18,291 nt of DNA from an uncultured Oscillospiraceae bacterium. Lineage in GTDB: Bacteria > Bacillota > Clostridia > Oscillospirales > Acutalibacteraceae. Numbering within the stretch: the stretch's first letter is position 1; each line of letters starts with the position of its first letter. Of the stretch, positions 1 to 5,510 are shown in pieces. The DNA lies in NCBI GenBank assembly GCA_902492895.1, contig CABUNG010000043.1, positions 1-18,291 of the forward strand, read 5' to 3'. The notes under the pieces are model-generated. The model saw nothing but the letters and a program-made list of their open reading frames with translations. It did no database searches and was not told the origin of the DNA. The position numbers and the translations under genes were made by a program.

Positions 1-126
1 GGACCGGGCTCCCCCTGCGGACCGGGCTCGCCCTGCGGACCGGGCTCCCCCTGCGGACCGGGCTCCCCCTGCGGACCGGGCTCCCCCTGCGGACCGGGCT
101 CCCCCTGCGGACCGGGCTCGCCTTGA
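1..126. repeat. 18-bp tandem repeat, seven copies, encoding Gly-X-Y
   Basis: Seven head-to-tail copies of an 18-bp unit (plus strand GGACCGGGCTCCCCCTGC) fill 1-126. Copies 2 and 7 have a C-to-G change giving CTCGCC, and copy 7 ends in TTGA instead of CTGC. Read on the minus strand each unit encodes six residues, Gly-Pro-Gln-Gly-Glu-Pro. The near-identity at the DNA level suggests recent expansion by slippage or unequal recombination. The array continues past the window edge, so the copy number is a minimum. Confidence 0.95.
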
Positions 127-212
127 GGACCGCGGCAGCACTCACAATGGCAGCAATTGCAGTTTTTATGAAATTTATCATGTGGGCAGTTATCGAAATT
201 CATAGTATTCAT
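1..212 (-). CDS. collagen-like repeat protein, 5' part only
   Basis: Minus-strand gene running off the left edge; only the first ~70 codons are visible. It starts at the ATG at 212-210 (a second in-frame ATG lies at 203-201), behind an AAGAAAGGAT-type ribosome binding site. The N-terminus (about 27 residues) is rich in Cys and His (motifs CNCCHCECC), followed by an uninterrupted Gly-X-Y tract of the form GPQGEP repeated. Gly-X-Y repeats form collagen triple helices, and in spore-forming Firmicutes such proteins (BclA type) often sit on the spore or cell surface; this localisation is inference. No signal peptide is visible, which fits spore-coat or exosporium delivery better than classical secretion. 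The Cys/His cluster could bind metal or cross-link trimers. The C-terminal domain that would settle the family is outside the window. Confidence 0.8.
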   Translation of the reverse strand, partial: MNTMNFDNCPHDKFHKNCNCCHCECCRGPQGEPGPQGEPGPQGEPGPQGEPGPQGEPGPQGEPGPQGEPG

Positions 213-254
213 ATCCTTTCTTCCTCGATGCATTCTTATAAGCGGTACGCATCC

Positions 255-267
255 GGTATCCGATACC
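255..267. promoter_or_regulatory. 13-bp perfect palindrome upstream of the collagen-like gene
   Basis: GGTATC-C-GATACC is a perfect 6-1-6 inverted repeat about 43-55 nt upstream of the collagen-like start codon. It could be an operator, but no regulator is known and no clear promoter can be placed beside it. The rest of 213-397 holds nothing else I can support. Confidence 0.3.
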
Positions 268-386
268 AGTTTATTCTGCACACTGAAAAATAGTGAGGTT
301 TTTTGAAGGATAGAAATGGTGAATTCATACGGCTCCGTCAATCCAACAAGGTCACGTTTGGCCGTCGGCCCGGCCGCATGGGCATG

Positions 387-418
387 AAATCCGAACCTCA
401 GGGGCGGGGTTCGGATTT
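387..418. terminator. terminator-like hairpin over the 3' end of the 54-aa gene
   Basis: Arms 387-397 (AAATCCGAACC) and 408-418 (GGTTCGGATTT) are perfect 11-bp complements around a 10-nt loop. The plus-strand reading ends in TTTTT, and on the minus strand the tail is only TTT. The stop codon of the 54-aa minus-strand gene lies in the loop, so the hairpin may end that transcript or block antisense transcription entering the gene from the left. Confidence 0.5.
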
Positions 419-562
419 TTCATCCGAGTGGTTCAGCATGGTGCGGATCACCCGTTCCAAAATAATTACCAGACAGTCCTCGACGTCCTTCTGGTTCATC
501 TTGGCAATGTCTTCGTATATGACGGCCAATTCATCGGTTAATGCAATGGTGTATTCTTTCAT
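398..562 (-). CDS. small protein with ribbon-helix-helix-like pattern (54 aa)
   Basis: A 54-residue minus-strand ORF starting at ATG 562-560 directly behind a strong GGGAGGG ribosome binding site (568-574). Its first part reads as a short strand (EYTIALTD) followed by two amphipathic helices (ELAVIYEDIAKM and VEDCLVIILERVIRTML). That is the layout of Arc/MetJ ribbon-helix-helix DNA-binding proteins, but the match is to the pattern, not to a recognised family. A polar tail (NHSDEKSEPRP) ends the protein. It is transcribed divergently from a Cro-type HTH gene, and a TTGACA-17-TATAGT promoter lies between them. That arrangement is typical of a mutual repressor switch or of a two-gene antitoxin-like module. 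It is AT-richer than most of the window. The function is unknown. Confidence 0.7.
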   Translation of the reverse strand: MKEYTIALTDELAVIYEDIAKMNQKDVEDCLVIILERVIRTMLNHSDEKSEPRP

Positions 563-574
563 TTTTACCCTCCC

Positions 575-611
575 ATATGAACACTATCGCCTGCTTATAT
601 ATGAATACTAT
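575..611. promoter_or_regulatory. two 13-bp direct repeats, candidate operators
   Basis: ATATGAACACTAT (575-587) and ATATGAATACTAT (599-611) match at 12 of 13 bases and start exactly 24 bp apart, a little over two helical turns. The second copy covers the -10 box of the minus-strand promoter and the first lies in the transcript leader just before the ribosome binding site. This is where a repressor of the 54-aa gene would be expected to bind. The adjacent HTH protein is the obvious candidate (inference). Confidence 0.5.
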
Positions 612-635
612 ATAGATCATAATGGTGAATGTCAA
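607..635 (-). promoter_or_regulatory. sigma-A promoter of the 54-aa gene
   Basis: On the minus strand a TTGACA -35 box (635-630) and a TATAGT -10 box (612-607) are separated by exactly 17 bp. Transcription would start near position 600, about 38 nt before the start codon. The -35 box overlaps the ribosome binding site of the divergent HTH gene, so the two transcription units are physically interlocked. Confidence 0.7.
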
Positions 636-646
636 GGGGTGAAGAG

Positions 647-847
647 ATGATTATCTACGACAAGCTTTGGGCTACGATGAAAAAGAAAGGGATTTCGACG
701 TACAGGCTGCGTGAATCTCACGGATTTAACACAAAGACAATCGCCAAACTGCGGCAGAACGGTACGGTTACGACCCAGACGTTAAACAAGCTTTGCTCGA
801 TATTGGACTGCGACATTTCCGATATTGCGGAGTATAAAAAGGAATAA
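647..847 (+). CDS. Cro/CI-type helix-turn-helix regulator (66 aa)
   Basis: A 66-residue protein that is essentially one HTH domain of the Cro/CI (HTH_26-like) kind. Helices run through YDKLWATMKKKG, STYRLRESHG, the recognition helix region NTKTIAKLRQNG, and TLNKLCSILDCDISDIAEY, the last being the hallmark C-terminal segment of this family. I chose ATG 647 because AAGGGG (634-639) sits 7 nt upstream; an upstream in-frame ATG at 629 has no site. Such mini-Cro proteins act as dimeric repressors, often of a divergent neighbour. A weak promoter (TTATAT at 595-600, CATAAT at 618-623, spacer 17) could drive it. It is followed by a perfect 14-bp terminator. The target is probably the shared intergenic region (inference). 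Confidence 0.85.
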   Translation: MIIYDKLWATMKKKGISTYRLRESHGFNTKTIAKLRQNGTVTTQTLNKLCSILDCDISDIAEYKKE

Positions 848-869
848 GCTCATGGCTCATATGCGGACA

Positions 870-905
870 AAGAAGTCGATTGCCGGAAAGCAATCGACTT
901 CTTTT
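870..905 (+). terminator. intrinsic terminator of the HTH gene
   Basis: A perfect 14-bp stem (AAGAAGTCGATTGC, 870-883, with its complement 890-903) around a CGGAAA loop, followed by TTTT(C). It lies 22 nt after the HTH stop codon and separates it from the alkyltransferase gene. Confidence 0.9.
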
Positions 906-964
906 CTGCGATGTGGTATGATGAGGGTATTCCCCGGATCCCTAAGAGCAAGGAGGAAGATCCC

Positions 965-1504
965 ATGTATTACACAACCGCCTATCCTTCTCCCATCGGC
1001 GTTCTGACGCTCGCCTGCGATGGCGAATGCCTCGTCGGGTTATGGATGGAGGGGCAGAAATATTACGGCGGCTCTATTTCCGAATCCATGCTTCCCAAAG
1101 AGAATGTGCCGGTTTTGGATGATGCCAAAAAATGGCTGGAGCGGTATTTCGCAGGGGACAAACCCTCTGTTACGGATCTGCCTCTGGCGCCCATCGGCAG
1201 CGAATTCCGGCAGGAGGTATGGAGCCTTCTGCGCGAAATTCCCTATGGTGAGGTCGTGACATACGGGGATATCGCCAAAAAGATGGCCGCCAAGCTGGGG
1301 AAAAGCAGCCTGTCGAGTCAGGCCGTGGGGGGCGCCGTCGGCCACAATCCGATATCGATCATCATTCCCTGTCATCGGGTGGTGGGGTCGAACGGCAGTT
1401 TGACGGGTTTTTCAGCGGGAATTGAGACCAAGAAGAAGCTGCTGGCGCTGGAGGGTGTCGATCTGTCGGCTTTTTACGTTCCCCAAAAGGGGTCCGCCCT
1501 CTGA
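965..1504 (+). CDS. ogt: methylated-DNA--[protein]-cysteine S-methyltransferase
   Basis: A 179-aa suicide repair enzyme that moves the alkyl group from O6-alkylguanine (and O4-alkylthymine) in DNA to its own cysteine. The signature IIIPCHRVVGSNG holds the acceptor Cys136. The DNA-binding HTH lies before it (FRQEVWSLLREIPYGEVVTYGDIAKK, with the arginine-finger region near VGGAVGHNP), and the post-active-site loop GFSAGIETKKKLLALEG follows. The N-terminal region is the shorter Ogt form, without the Zn-binding Ada domain. ATG 965 is preceded by AAGGAGG (950-956) at 8 nt; in-frame ATGs further upstream lack a site. It is a single gene between two strong terminators. Whether to call it ogt or mgt is uncertain, but the activity is not in doubt. 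Confidence 0.95.
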   Translation: MYYTTAYPSPIGVLTLACDGECLVGLWMEGQKYYGGSISESMLPKENVPVLDDAKKWLERYFAGDKPSVTDLPLAPIGSEFRQEVWSLLREIPYGEVVTYGDIAKKMAAKLGKSSLSSQAVGGAVGHNPISIIIPCHRVVGSNGSLTGFSAGIETKKKLLALEGVDLSAFYVPQKGSAL

Positions 1505-1556
1505 AAAAACGCGGAAAGCGGCAGAGGATGCGCGGGGATGCCGTCCGGACTACGCC

Positions 1557-1589
1557 AAAATCCGGCTGCCGCAGGCAGCCGGATTTTTT
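1557..1589. terminator. bidirectional terminator between ogt and the tspO remnant
   Basis: AAAATCCGGCTGCC (1557-1570) pairs with GGCAGCCGGATTTT (1574-1587), and T tracts follow on both strands. It serves the plus-strand alkyltransferase and the converging minus-strand tspO gene. Confidence 0.9.
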
Positions 1590-2068
1590 CAGCGGTTCAG
1601 GAGATAAAACGCGAGGTTCAGGTAAGCGGCATACAGGCACCACAGCAGATACGGAATCATCAGATAATAGGCCGCCGGCCGGATGTGTTTGAATCCCGTC
1701 ATGGTCAGGGTGACGAGAGCGATGAGCAGCAGGAGCCAGAAGAAGGAGAACAGACGCCATTCGAGGCGGAAAAAGAACACGGGCCACAGGACATTGACCA
1801 GCAGCTGCAGCAGATACATCCGCAGGGGCGCGCCCCGGTCGATGTCGTCGGTGTTGTACACCAAATAGGCCGCGAAGGCCATGAGCGCATAAAGGATCGT
1901 CTAGACCAGGGGGAAAACAAAGGCCGGTGGGGTGAGCGGGGGTTTGACGAGGCTGTCGAAACCCGACGTCCCGCTGAGGAATCCGCTGAGAAGCCCCGCT
2001 CCGAGGGTGAGGATTTCAAAAAATGCAAAGGCGCGGAAATCGAATTTTTGCTTGGTGAGAGAATGCAT
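1589..2068 (-). pseudogene. tspO: TspO/MBR family protein interrupted by an amber codon
   Basis: A full-length tspO reading frame of 160 codons on the minus strand, broken only by one in-frame TAG at 1903-1901 (codon 56). TspO is a five-helix membrane protein that binds porphyrins and cholesterol-like ligands and is linked to stress and tetrapyrrole control. The first part ends KPPLTPPAFVFPLV, then TAG, and the frame continues TILYALMAFAAYLVYN. The family has a conserved Trp at this point (pattern PPxxxFxxVWxxLY), so TGG to TAG is a single-base change. The remaining helices and the late motif IPYLLWCLYAAYLNLAFY are intact. Start ATG 2068 follows GGAGG. No ribosome binding site precedes the next ATG at 1882, so restart looks weak. 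Possible readings are a recent nonsense mutation, a sequencing error or read-through. TAG serves as a normal stop elsewhere here (gene ending at 11375). Confidence 0.85.
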
Positions 2069-2162
2069 GCGGCTGCCTCCTTTCCGTGGCCGGCTACTGT
2101 ATAGTATGCCCGCCGCTGCCAAAATATGAATCCCGCCGCGGCGCTAAACCGGAAGGCGCGCA

Positions 2163-2191
2163 TTGACAGAATCGCAGCGGGGGAGTACACT
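2163..2191 (+). promoter_or_regulatory. sigma-A promoter of the MFS exporter gene
   Basis: TTGACA (2163-2168), a 17-bp spacer and TACACT (2186-2191). Transcription would start near 2198, leaving about 190 nt of leader before the exporter start codon at 2388, unusually long for a plain leader. Confidence 0.75.
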
Positions 2192-2228
2192 GCATACAGG
2201 TATGAAAATCGAGAAAGGCGGTGGCGGT

Positions 2229-2267
2229 ATGCGCCTCTGCATTGCGGCGGCTCCACGCAGAGTCTGA
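2229..2267 (+). CDS. candidate 12-aa leader peptide ahead of the exporter
   Basis: The ORF encodes MRLCIAAAPRRV and starts about 31 nt after the predicted transcription start, with AAAGG (2214-2218) 10 nt before the ATG. An in-frame ATG at 2202 would extend it by nine residues but has no usable ribosome binding site. The coding region overlaps arms of two mutually exclusive hairpins. Peptides beginning Met-Arg-Leu, or holding Arg-rich motifs, are known to stall ribosomes in the presence of macrolides in Erm-type leader peptides. That this one senses a drug is inference. It could also be a chance ORF. Confidence 0.4.
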   Translation: MRLCIAAAPRRV

Positions 2268-2367
2268 GGACGGGACAGCGTGGAGCGGGCCGGCCGTTTG
2301 ATCTGCGGCGGCCGGATGTCCGTCCGAAAGGACTTTGCGATCCGATGATTTTGCCGGATTTCCGGCA
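2235..2367 (+). promoter_or_regulatory. structured mRNA leader with alternative hairpins
   Basis: Stem A pairs CTCTGC (2235-2240) with GCAGAG (2257-2262). Stem B pairs GCTCCACGC (2250-2258) with GCGTGGAGC (2278-2286) as a perfect 9-bp helix. B's left arm lies in A's loop and overlaps A's right arm, so the two exclude each other. Stem C pairs CCGGCCG (2290-2296) with CGGCCGG (2309-2315). A tight palindrome TGCCGGA-TT-TCCGGCA (2352-2367) ends 7 nt before the GGAG ribosome binding site. No U tract follows any stem, so translational control is more likely than a terminator switch. The folding is read by eye. Confidence 0.45.
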
Positions 2368-2387
2368 TACAAAGGAGCAAAGTTCCG

Positions 2388-3716
2388 ATGAAACGTGTAT
2401 TTCGCATGCCGGGTCTGTCCGGTATGCGCCCTTTTTTGATTCTCTGGTCCACCCAGGCCCTTTCGGCTCTTGGGAGTTCCATGACCAGCTTCGCCCTGAT
2501 CGTCTGGTCCTACGAGCAGCAGGGTTCGGCCCTGACCACCTCGCTGTTGTCGGTGTGCTCGTATGCGCCATATGTGCTGATGAGCCTTTTTGCGGGGGCG
2601 CTCAGCGACCGTCTCGACAAAAAACGGACCATGCTGGTGTGCGACAGCCTCGCCGCCGTCAGTACCCTGTGCGTATACGGGCTGCTCGCGGCTGGCCGGC
2701 TGGAGGTGTGGCACCTGTATCTGCTCAATGCCCTGAACGGCCTGATGAACACCGTCCAGCAGCCCGCGTCGGACGTGGCCGTCAGTCTTCTCGCCCCAAA
2801 GGAGCAGTATCAGCGGGTCAGCGGGCTGCAGTCCTTTTCAAATTCCCTGGTGACCATCCTGACTCCGGCCGCCGCCACAGCGGTGCTGGCGTTCGGCGGG
2901 ATGGGTGCGGTGATTCTCCTCGACCTGTCCACCTTCGTTGTGGCGTTCACCGGTCTGGCGTTTTTCATCCGCATTCCGCCCGTTCCGCGGAAGGCGGAGG
3001 TGTCCGGGACGAACATGTGGCGGGACAGCCTCAGCGGCCTGCGCTATCTGCGGCAAAACCGAGGGGTGCTGGACCTTATCCTGTTTCTTGCGGCCATCAA
3101 CCTGACCGCCTCGCTGTACAACGCGGCCCTGCCCGCCATGCTGCTGTCGCGCAAGGGCGGCGGCCAGGCCGCGCTGGGACTGGTCAACACCTGTACCGGC
3201 TTTGCCGCACTCGCAGGCAGCGTGATCGCTTCGCTGGCCCCGCCCCCCAAAAGCCGGGTGCGGGTGATCTGCAACACGCTTCTCCTTTCGATGGGGATTG
3301 AAAACGTGCTGCTGGCTTTCGGGCGGACCCGGTTCGTGTGGTGCCTCGGCGGGGTGCTGGGCTGGCTGCTCATCCCGGTGATGAACACCAACTTAAACGC
3401 CCTGCTGCGTTCCCGTATTCCGCTCGATATGCAGGGACGGGTGTTTTCCGCCCGGAATACCCTGCAGTTTTTCACGATCCCCGTCGGGTATCTGCTCGGC
3501 GGGGTGCTGGTCGACCGGGTATTCGAGCCCCTGATGGCCGCGCAGAAGGCGGGCAGCCCCTTTCTCCTTCTGTTCGGGGAAGGGAAGGGCTCGGGCGCCG
3601 CGGTGCTGTTCCTGCTGCTGGCGGTGATGGGGGAGGCGACCTGTCTCCTCTTCCGCCGCGACCGGCATATCCGGGCGCTGGAGGACGCCCCGCCGAACGG
3701 CGGATCAGCCCCGTAA
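2388..3716 (+). CDS. MFS transporter, macrolide/enterobactin-exporter-like family
   Basis: A 442-aa major facilitator protein with about twelve hydrophobic segments, likely a proton-coupled drug or small-molecule exporter in the cytoplasmic membrane. MFS motif A is present after helix 2 as GALSDRLDKKR (residues 70-80). The opening (RPFLILWSTQALSALGSSM) and overall layout resemble the MFS_3 group that includes Mef-type macrolide exporters and EntS. The substrate cannot be read from sequence. ATG 2388 follows AAAGGAGC (2371-2378). It stands alone between its own promoter and a 17-bp terminator. Its long structured leader with a Met-Arg-Leu mini-ORF suggests antibiotic-inducible control (inference). 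The C-terminus has a longer final loop (residues about 380-400) and a short polar tail. Confidence 0.85.
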   Translation: MKRVFRMPGLSGMRPFLILWSTQALSALGSSMTSFALIVWSYEQQGSALTTSLLSVCSYAPYVLMSLFAGALSDRLDKKRTMLVCDSLAAVSTLCVYGLLAAGRLEVWHLYLLNALNGLMNTVQQPASDVAVSLLAPKEQYQRVSGLQSFSNSLVTILTPAAATAVLAFGGMGAVILLDLSTFVVAFTGLAFFIRIPPVPRKAEVSGTNMWRDSLSGLRYLRQNRGVLDLILFLAAINLTASLYNAALPAMLLSRKGGGQAALGLVNTCTGFAALAGSVIASLAPPPKSRVRVICNTLLLSMGIENVLLAFGRTRFVWCLGGVLGWLLIPVMNTNLNALLRSRIPLDMQGRVFSARNTLQFFTIPVGYLLGGVLVDRVFEPLMAAQKAGSPFLLLFGEGKGSGAAVLFLLLAVMGEATCLLFRRDRHIRALEDAPPNGGSAP

Positions 3717-3844
3717 GGGCCGGATCCCGGAGGAACGGGGGAGCCTTTTCCCGGACCGAAAGCGTGGTTTCGACCGGCGTGCGTTCGGAACGGTTCGGCT
3801 TGCCGTGGGTTGGACTGGACGAGGGTGAGGCTTCATAAAAACGG

Positions 3845-3884
3845 AAGGGCAAGACAGACCCATTTGGGTTTGTCTTGCCCTTTT
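3845..3884. terminator. strong terminator after the MFS gene
   Basis: AAGGGCAAGACA (3845-3856) pairs with TGTCTTGCCCTT (3871-3882), extended inward by GACCC/GGGTT around an ATTT loop, giving a 17-bp stem followed by TTTT on the plus strand. It can also stop the converging vanZ-like transcript. Positions 3717-3844 between the MFS stop and this hairpin hold nothing else I can support. Confidence 0.9.
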
Positions 3885-3896
3885 CATACGGTATAA

Positions 3897-3931
3897 CTCA
3901 CTAGGACACTTTCGGGGAAAGTGTCTGTGAG
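3897..3931. other. unexplained imperfect hairpin downstream of vanZ-like gene
   Basis: CTCAC (3897-3901) and GACACTTTC (3905-3913) pair with GAAAGTGTC (3917-3925) and GTGAG (3927-3931), with a small asymmetric bulge and a GGG loop. There is no T tract on either strand, and a good terminator already lies 13 bp away. It could be a processing site, a short intergenic repeat or the end of a mobile remnant. Confidence 0.5.
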
Positions 3932-3959
3932 GCAGAGCGATAAACCGGAAGTGGAATTC

Positions 3960-4481
3960 CTAATTCCTTGTTTTTATAAAATCTAAAATCCGAAATGTGA
4001 CCGGCTTGAAAATCATATAAAAACCATATCCGAGCACTCCGCCGGTCACATTCGTAATTAGATCCGTGACATCCGAAGATCTGAAACCATTGAGGAGCGG
4101 CTGCAATACTTCAATACCCAAGCTCATCAAAAAGCAGTAAAATACCGTTCTGCCCAATTTAGCCGTTCTATTTCGGGTTAACGGAAACAGGAAGCCGAAT
4201 GGTATGGTCATCACAACGTTCAAGACTATCTGCCTGAAAAAATCCCCTCTCCCCTCCGAAACATCGATAAACGGCACCAAATTCATCGGCGTATAGGGAT
4301 GATTGAAAACAAATGGGATAGACGTTAGGATCGGCATCAAGGTGAAATAGAGCACAAAGGAAAGATAGACATACATCAGCGTGTTGACAAGCCATATATC
4401 GTTGCCTTGACTTTTCCACTTTTTGAAAAAAACGATAGCATATAAGAGCGCTAAAGCTATAAAATCTATCCGATATTTCAT
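3960..4481 (-). CDS. VanZ-family membrane protein
   Basis: A 173-aa protein with four or five hydrophobic segments. The VanZ-like (PF04892) hallmarks are the loop motif NLVPFIDV after the second helix pair, the segment NVVMTIPFGFLFPL, and the late motif RSSDVTDLITNVTGGVLGYG. VanZ itself gives low-level teicoplanin resistance, but most family members have no known role in the cell envelope, so no resistance claim is made. ATG 4481 is preceded by AAAGGGGGG. The gene is visibly AT-richer than its GC-rich neighbours (many AAA, ATA and TTT codons), a sign of separate ancestry or transfer. Its promoter lies inside the terminator of the upstream operon. The C-terminus ends in a basic tail (FIKTRN). 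Confidence 0.85.
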   Translation of the reverse strand: MKYRIDFIALALLYAIVFFKKWKSQGNDIWLVNTLMYVYLSFVLYFTLMPILTSIPFVFNHPYTPMNLVPFIDVSEGRGDFFRQIVLNVVMTIPFGFLFPLTRNRTAKLGRTVFYCFLMSLGIEVLQPLLNGFRSSDVTDLITNVTGGVLGYGFYMIFKPVTFRILDFIKTRN

Positions 4482-4508
4482 GACGTCCCCCCTTTCAGCT
4501 TTCGATTT

Positions 4509-4537
4509 ATTATAAAACAGCCCGCACTGATAAGCAA
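4509..4537 (-). promoter_or_regulatory. promoter of the vanZ-like gene, nested in the galU terminator
   Basis: On the minus strand TTGCTT (4537-4532), a 17-bp spacer and a perfect TATAAT (4514-4509) lie 28 nt before the start codon. The -35 box and spacer coincide with the loop and right arm of the preceding terminator hairpin, and the -10 box begins in its T tract. Confidence 0.65.
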
Positions 4538-4557
4538 CGGCTTTTCAGTGTGGGCTG
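4514..4557 (-). terminator. terminator of the RING-RING-galU operon
   Basis: On the minus strand CAGCCCACACTGA (from 4557) pairs with TCAGTGCGGGCTG (to 4518), one mismatch near the middle, followed by TTTTATAAT. It lies 45 nt after the galU stop codon. Confidence 0.85.
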
Positions 4558-4601
4558 GCGTCCTTATACAATATCAGGGCGTTTCGTAGGCACGAAGGTG
4601 G

Positions 4602-5477
4602 TTACAGGGTTTTGGCCAGCTCCTTGAGATAGGCGCGGAAGCCCTCGCCGACTTCCGGATGCCGCAGAGCGACCTCGCAGGTCGCCTCCAGAATGCCCAG
4701 CTTGTTGCCCATGTCGTACCGTTTTCCGGTAAAATCCACGCCCGTCATGCCGTCCCGCCTGGCGAGGGTGAGCATAGCGTCGGTCAGCTGAATCTCGCCG
4801 CCCGCTCCGGGCGGGGTCTGTTCGAGAATATCGAAAATTTCAGGCGGCAGTACGCACCGCCCCAGGATGGAAAAGAGCGACAGGATCTTATCCGGGGAGG
4901 GCTTTTCGATCATATCGGTGACCCGGTAGAGGTTGTCCCGCAGGGGCGCGACCTTCAGGGAGCTGTACCGTACGATCTGCTCGGGTGTCACTTCCTTGAT
5001 GCCGACGACGCCGAGGCCGAATTCCTCATATGCGCGGCAGAGCTGCCCGCAGGCCGGATCCTCCCCGATGATCACGTCGTCTCCATAGAGCACAGCGAAC
5101 GGTTCGTTTCCCACAAAGGAGCGGGCCCGGCCGACGGCGTGGCCGAGACCGCGGGTCTCTTTCTGGCGGATGAAATAGAGATTTGCCAGGGACGAAATTT
5201 CCTGCACCTGCCGGAGAATCTCCGTTTTACCGCTCTGCGCAAGGCGCTCCTCCAGCTCGATGCTGTGATCGAAATGATCCTCCAGGATCTCCTTGCCGCG
5301 GTTGGTGATGATGAGGATATCCGTGATGCCGGAACGCACCGCTTCCTCCACGATGTATTGGATGGCGGGCTTGTCCACGATGGGGAGCATTTCTTTGGGC
5401 ATGGACTTGGTGATCGGCAGCACGCGGGTGCCGAGTCCCGCGGCCGGAATAACGGCCTTTCGGACTTTCTGATGCAT
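4602..5477 (-). CDS. galU: UTP--glucose-1-phosphate uridylyltransferase
   Basis: A 291-aa cytoplasmic enzyme making UDP-glucose from UTP and glucose-1-phosphate, the donor for glycolipids, teichoic-acid decoration and exopolysaccharide. The nucleotidyltransferase signature is intact at the N-terminus (PAAGLGTRVLPITKSMPKEM, then VDKPAIQYIVEEA). Further family motifs are RGKEILEDHFD, KETRGLGHAV, the metal-site region VLYGDDVI, and the late GGEIQLTDAM and GKRYDMGNKLG. The length is normal for GalU/GtaB. ATG 5477 follows GAGGAGA. It is the last gene of a minus-strand operon, 33 nt behind a RING/zinc-ribbon membrane protein, and a terminator follows. Its place there hints that the membrane proteins concern the cell envelope (inference). 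Confidence 0.97.
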   Translation of the reverse strand: MHQKVRKAVIPAAGLGTRVLPITKSMPKEMLPIVDKPAIQYIVEEAVRSGITDILIITNRGKEILEDHFDHSIELEERLAQSGKTEILRQVQEISSLANLYFIRQKETRGLGHAVGRARSFVGNEPFAVLYGDDVIIGEDPACGQLCRAYEEFGLGVVGIKEVTPEQIVRYSSLKVAPLRDNLYRVTDMIEKPSPDKILSLFSILGRCVLPPEIFDILEQTPPGAGGEIQLTDAMLTLARRDGMTGVDFTGKRYDMGNKLGILEATCEVALRHPEVGEGFRAYLKELAKTL

Positions 5478-5510
5478 GGGGTATCTCCTCTCAATCTTGA
5501 TAATCCCCGG

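Noticed and set aside
1..126. CRISPR array
   Set aside because: The 18-bp units are directly adjacent with no spacers and stay in frame as Gly-X-Y codons, so this is a coding tandem repeat.
303..650. 115-aa plus-strand ORF covering the divergent regulator region
   Set aside because: It has no clear ribosome binding site or family-like sequence and is antisense to a better-supported 54-aa gene with a strong promoter and site; it ends inside the HTH start region.
1901..1903. Genetic-code change reading TAG as tryptophan
   Set aside because: A functional gene ending at 11375 uses TAG as its stop, and no other in-frame TAG was seen inside a family-matched gene here.
2126..3301. 391-aa plus-strand ORF overlapping the MFS gene
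   Set aside because: It is rich in Arg, Pro and Gly with no membrane segments or motifs, as expected for an out-of-frame shadow in GC-rich DNA; the MFS frame has motif A and twelve hydrophobic segments.
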